Shown piece after piece: positions 62,117-64,000 of a stretch of DNA of 64,000 nucleotides. The DNA is taken from assembly GCF_014873915.1 (NCBI RefSeq), contig NZ_JADBEJ010000002.1:1-64000 (forward strand), given 5' to 3'. Both the position numbers and the translations under genes were made by a program. Source of the stretch: Amycolatopsis roodepoortensis (GTDB taxonomy: Bacteria; Actinomycetota; Actinomycetes; Mycobacteriales; Pseudonocardiaceae). Positions within the stretch are counted from its first letter, which is position 1. The number at the start of each line of letters is the position of its first letter. The notes beneath the pieces are model-generated. The model saw nothing but the letters and a program-made list of their open reading frames with translations. It was not told the origin of the DNA and made no database searches.

Positions 62117-63259
62117 ATGACGTTGCTGCGTAATTCCGGGTATTGGCGCTGGTCGGCGGGGGTGCAGCTGAACCGGCTGCCCGGCATGATGGCGCCGTTG
62201 GCCTTCACCGTGCTGACCACCGCGACGACCGGTTCGTACCGGCTCGGCGGGATCATGATGGCCGTTTTCGTCGCCGCCGAGATGGTCGGCGCCGTGCCGA
62301 CGGGACGGCTGCTCGACCGCGTCGGCCCCGCGCGCGGGCTCGTCGTGCTGCTCCCGCTGGTCGCCGCCGGACTGTTCCTGCTGGCCGCGGTCGCTTCCGC
62401 CGGAGCCCCGGACTGGGTGCTGCTCGCGCTGGCGATCCCGCCGGGGCTGGTCGCGGGCGGGCTGAACGGCGGTTTCCGGACGTTGCTCGCCGCGACGGTG
62501 ACCGAAGAGGAGCTGCCGAGGGCGGTTTCGGTGGACGCGATGATCCTCGAAGGCGTCATCGTCGGCGGGCCGCTGCTGGTGGCGCTCCTGGCGACGTCCG
62601 GCCCGGTCGTCCCGATTCTCGCGATGGCCGTCGTCGCCCTGCTCGCGGCGCTGCTCGTACCGCGGCGGACCGTTCCGCGAGATCCACAAAGGACGGTCGA
62701 GCGCCAGTCGATCCCGGTCGCCGCGTGTGTGCCCTGGCTGGCGGGGTTGTTCACCGTCGGGCTCCTGCTGTCGACCATCGAGGTCGGGCTGCTGCCGCTC
62801 GTCCTGCGCCTCGGCGCGCCCGAATCGGCGACGGCCATCGTCATCGTCGTGCTGTGCGGGGCCAGTATCGCCGGGAGCGCGCTGTACGCGATGCGGGGGA
62901 AGGCCGGCGATCCGAGGCTGTTCCTGGCCGGTTTCGTGGTCGGCGGGATCGTGGTTTCGGCGGGCTTCGGCTGGGACGGGCTGCTCGGCGGGGTCGCGCT
63001 GATCGGGCTCTGCACCGGCCCGCTGATGGCCGTCTCGTCGGTCAACCTGCAGAAGCTGCTGCCGGAACGCCGCCGGTCGGAGGGGTTCTCACTGGCCTTC
63101 ACCGTGCAGGCTTCGGGCTTCGGGCTGGGTTCGCTGGCGATCGGCGTGCTGCCGGTCTGGCTGTGCCCGCTGCTCGGTGTCCTTGCGGCCCTCGTCTCCT
63201 GTGCGATGCTGGTGGCACGCCCCAGGCGAGCTATTGGCACGCCGTCAGTAACGTCGTAG
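62117..63259 (+). CDS. MFS transporter
   Basis: 380 aa from the ATG at 62117. Twelve hydrophobic segments; the loop motif GRLLDRVGPARGLVVL is between helices 2 and 3. The sequence resembles actinobacterial drug-efflux type MFS proteins encoded opposite ArsR regulators. The substrate is unknown. The open frame extends 81 codons upstream through the operator region into the regulator and was not used. Confidence 0.85.
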   Translation: MTLLRNSGYWRWSAGVQLNRLPGMMAPLAFTVLTTATTGSYRLGGIMMAVFVAAEMVGAVPTGRLLDRVGPARGLVVLLPLVAAGLFLLAAVASAGAPDWVLLALAIPPGLVAGGLNGGFRTLLAATVTEEELPRAVSVDAMILEGVIVGGPLLVALLATSGPVVPILAMAVVALLAALLVPRRTVPRDPQRTVERQSIPVAACVPWLAGLFTVGLLLSTIEVGLLPLVLRLGAPESATAIVIVVLCGASIAGSALYAMRGKAGDPRLFLAGFVVGGIVVSAGFGWDGLLGGVALIGLCTGPLMAVSSVNLQKLLPERRRSEGFSLAFTVQASGFGLGSLAIGVLPVWLCPLLGVLAALVSCAMLVARPRRAIGTPSVTS

Positions 63260-63292
63260 CCTGGGCTTTGAGCCGAGACACGGGAGAAGTCG

Positions 63293-64000
63293 ATGACCGC
63301 AGTCCAGCCGAAGCCGACCGCGCACAGCGTGGGGGAGACCTTCGATTCCCTCAGCCCGGCGACCGACGAGGTCGTCGGTACCTACCCGGTGCACAGCAAG
63401 GAGGACGTCCGCGCCGCCATCGCCCGCGCGAAGGACGCCGCCGAATGGTGGGCCGGGCTCGGCTACGACGGTCGCGCCGAACGCCTGCGCCGCTGGAAGG
63501 GCGTCATCACCCGCAGGCTGCCGCAGCTGTGCCAGGTCGTGCGCGACGAGACCGGGAAACCGATCGCCGACGCGCAGCTGGAGAGCGTCCTCGCCATCGA
63601 GCACATCGCGTGGGCGGGCAAGCACGCGCGCAAGATCCTCGGCAAGCAGCGCCGCGCGGCCGGGCTGATGATGTCGAACCAGGCGGCGACGGTCGAGTAC
63701 CAGCCGCTCGGCGTCGTGGGCGTGATCGGCCCGTGGAACTACCCCGTCTTCACTCCGCTCGGCTCCATCGCGTACGCCCTCGCCGCCGGCAACACCGTCG
63801 TCTTCAAGCCGAGCGAGTACACGCCCGGCGTCGGGAAATGGCTGGTCGACGCCTTCAACGAGGTCGTCCCGGAGTGGCCGGTGCTGCAGCTGATCACCGG
63901 CTTCGGCGAGACCGGCGCCGCGCTCGTCACGGGCGGCGTCGACAAGATCGCCTTCACCGGCTCGACCGGCACGGGCAAGAAGATCATGGCCGCGGCCGCC
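63293..64000 (+). CDS. aldehyde dehydrogenase (partial, runs off the window)
   Basis: The first 236 residues are present from the ATG at 63293 (GGGAGAAG ribosome site). The NAD(P)-dependent aldehyde dehydrogenase pattern is clear: FDSLSPATDEVVGTYPVHSK, VGVIGPWNYPVFTPLG, GNTVVFKPSEYTPGVG, LQLITGFGETGAALV and DKIAFTGSTGTGKKI. The catalytic Cys and Glu lie beyond the window end. The form resembles the enzymes acting on aliphatic or aromatic aldehydes. Frame checked by hand, because the gene has no stop in the window. Confidence 0.92.
   Translation, partial: MTAVQPKPTAHSVGETFDSLSPATDEVVGTYPVHSKEDVRAAIARAKDAAEWWAGLGYDGRAERLRRWKGVITRRLPQLCQVVRDETGKPIADAQLESVLAIEHIAWAGKHARKILGKQRRAAGLMMSNQAATVEYQPLGVVGVIGPWNYPVFTPLGSIAYALAAGNTVVFKPSEYTPGVGKWLVDAFNEVVPEWPVLQLITGFGETGAALVTGGVDKIAFTGSTGTGKKIMAAAA

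Overview
The window is chromosomal DNA of a high-GC actinomycete, most likely a Pseudonocardiaceae member close to Amycolatopsis. This is inferred, not searched. The grounds are very high GC with G/C-biased third codon positions, frequent GTG starts, many four-base stop/start overlaps, a type VII (ESX) substrate locus with EspG and DUF3558 proteins, a split XRE/Tat-like regulator of a kind common in that family, and several families of long intergenic palindromes. Purine genes purA, purD, purB and purC anchor the core part. Layout: 1-2.7 kb is lower-GC accessory DNA with two small unknown genes, an XRE-type regulator apparently split by a frameshift, and a PLP-dependent desulfhydrase/deaminase-like gene with an odd C-terminus. 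2.9-9.5 kb is an integrated mobile element: a possible decayed transposase remnant, a membrane protein and a conjugation-type ATPase, a replication-relaxation protein, small unknown proteins and a large serine recombinase at the right edge. 9.5-26 kb is chromosomal accessory metabolism: a secreted lipase with a divergent TetR regulator and a clear operator, a diguanylate cyclase, an MFS pump, a luciferase-like monooxygenase, a FAD/NAD(P)-binding protein, and a six-gene minus-strand operon (peptide-type ABC importer, flavin monooxygenase, glycosyltransferase), then a secreted HNH nuclease. 26-35 kb has a degenerate diacylglycerol-kinase-like protein, purA, a decayed osmC, an F420-type oxidoreductase, an aromatic-acid-type MFS carrier, an amino-acid permease, a glycerophosphodiesterase and purD. 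35.4-40.5 kb is a compact ESX substrate/chaperone locus without secretion-core genes, ending in a WXG100-lytic transglycosylase fusion. 40.9-50.7 kb holds a FAD monooxygenase with a GntR-TetR hybrid regulator, an aminotransferase, a methyltransferase, HAD hydrolase and threonine aldolase genes, a sigma factor with a probable anti-sigma partner, a TetR gene and purB. 50.9-54.8 kb is a polar amino-acid ABC importer with three tandem paralogous binding lipoproteins. 55-64 kb holds a MOSC protein overlapping tail-to-tail with a SAM hydrolase-type enzyme, purC, DUF2334, TetR/DUF418, a metallo-hydrolase, an ArsR-type regulator with a divergent MFS gene, and the start of an aldehyde dehydrogenase. 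The most unusual signal outside genes is a set of palindromic intergenic repeats at gene 3' ends. Two copies 19 kb apart are identical over 57 bp in opposite orientation, and one of them encodes the C-terminus and stop codon of the gene it follows. No rRNA, tRNA or CRISPR array was recognised.
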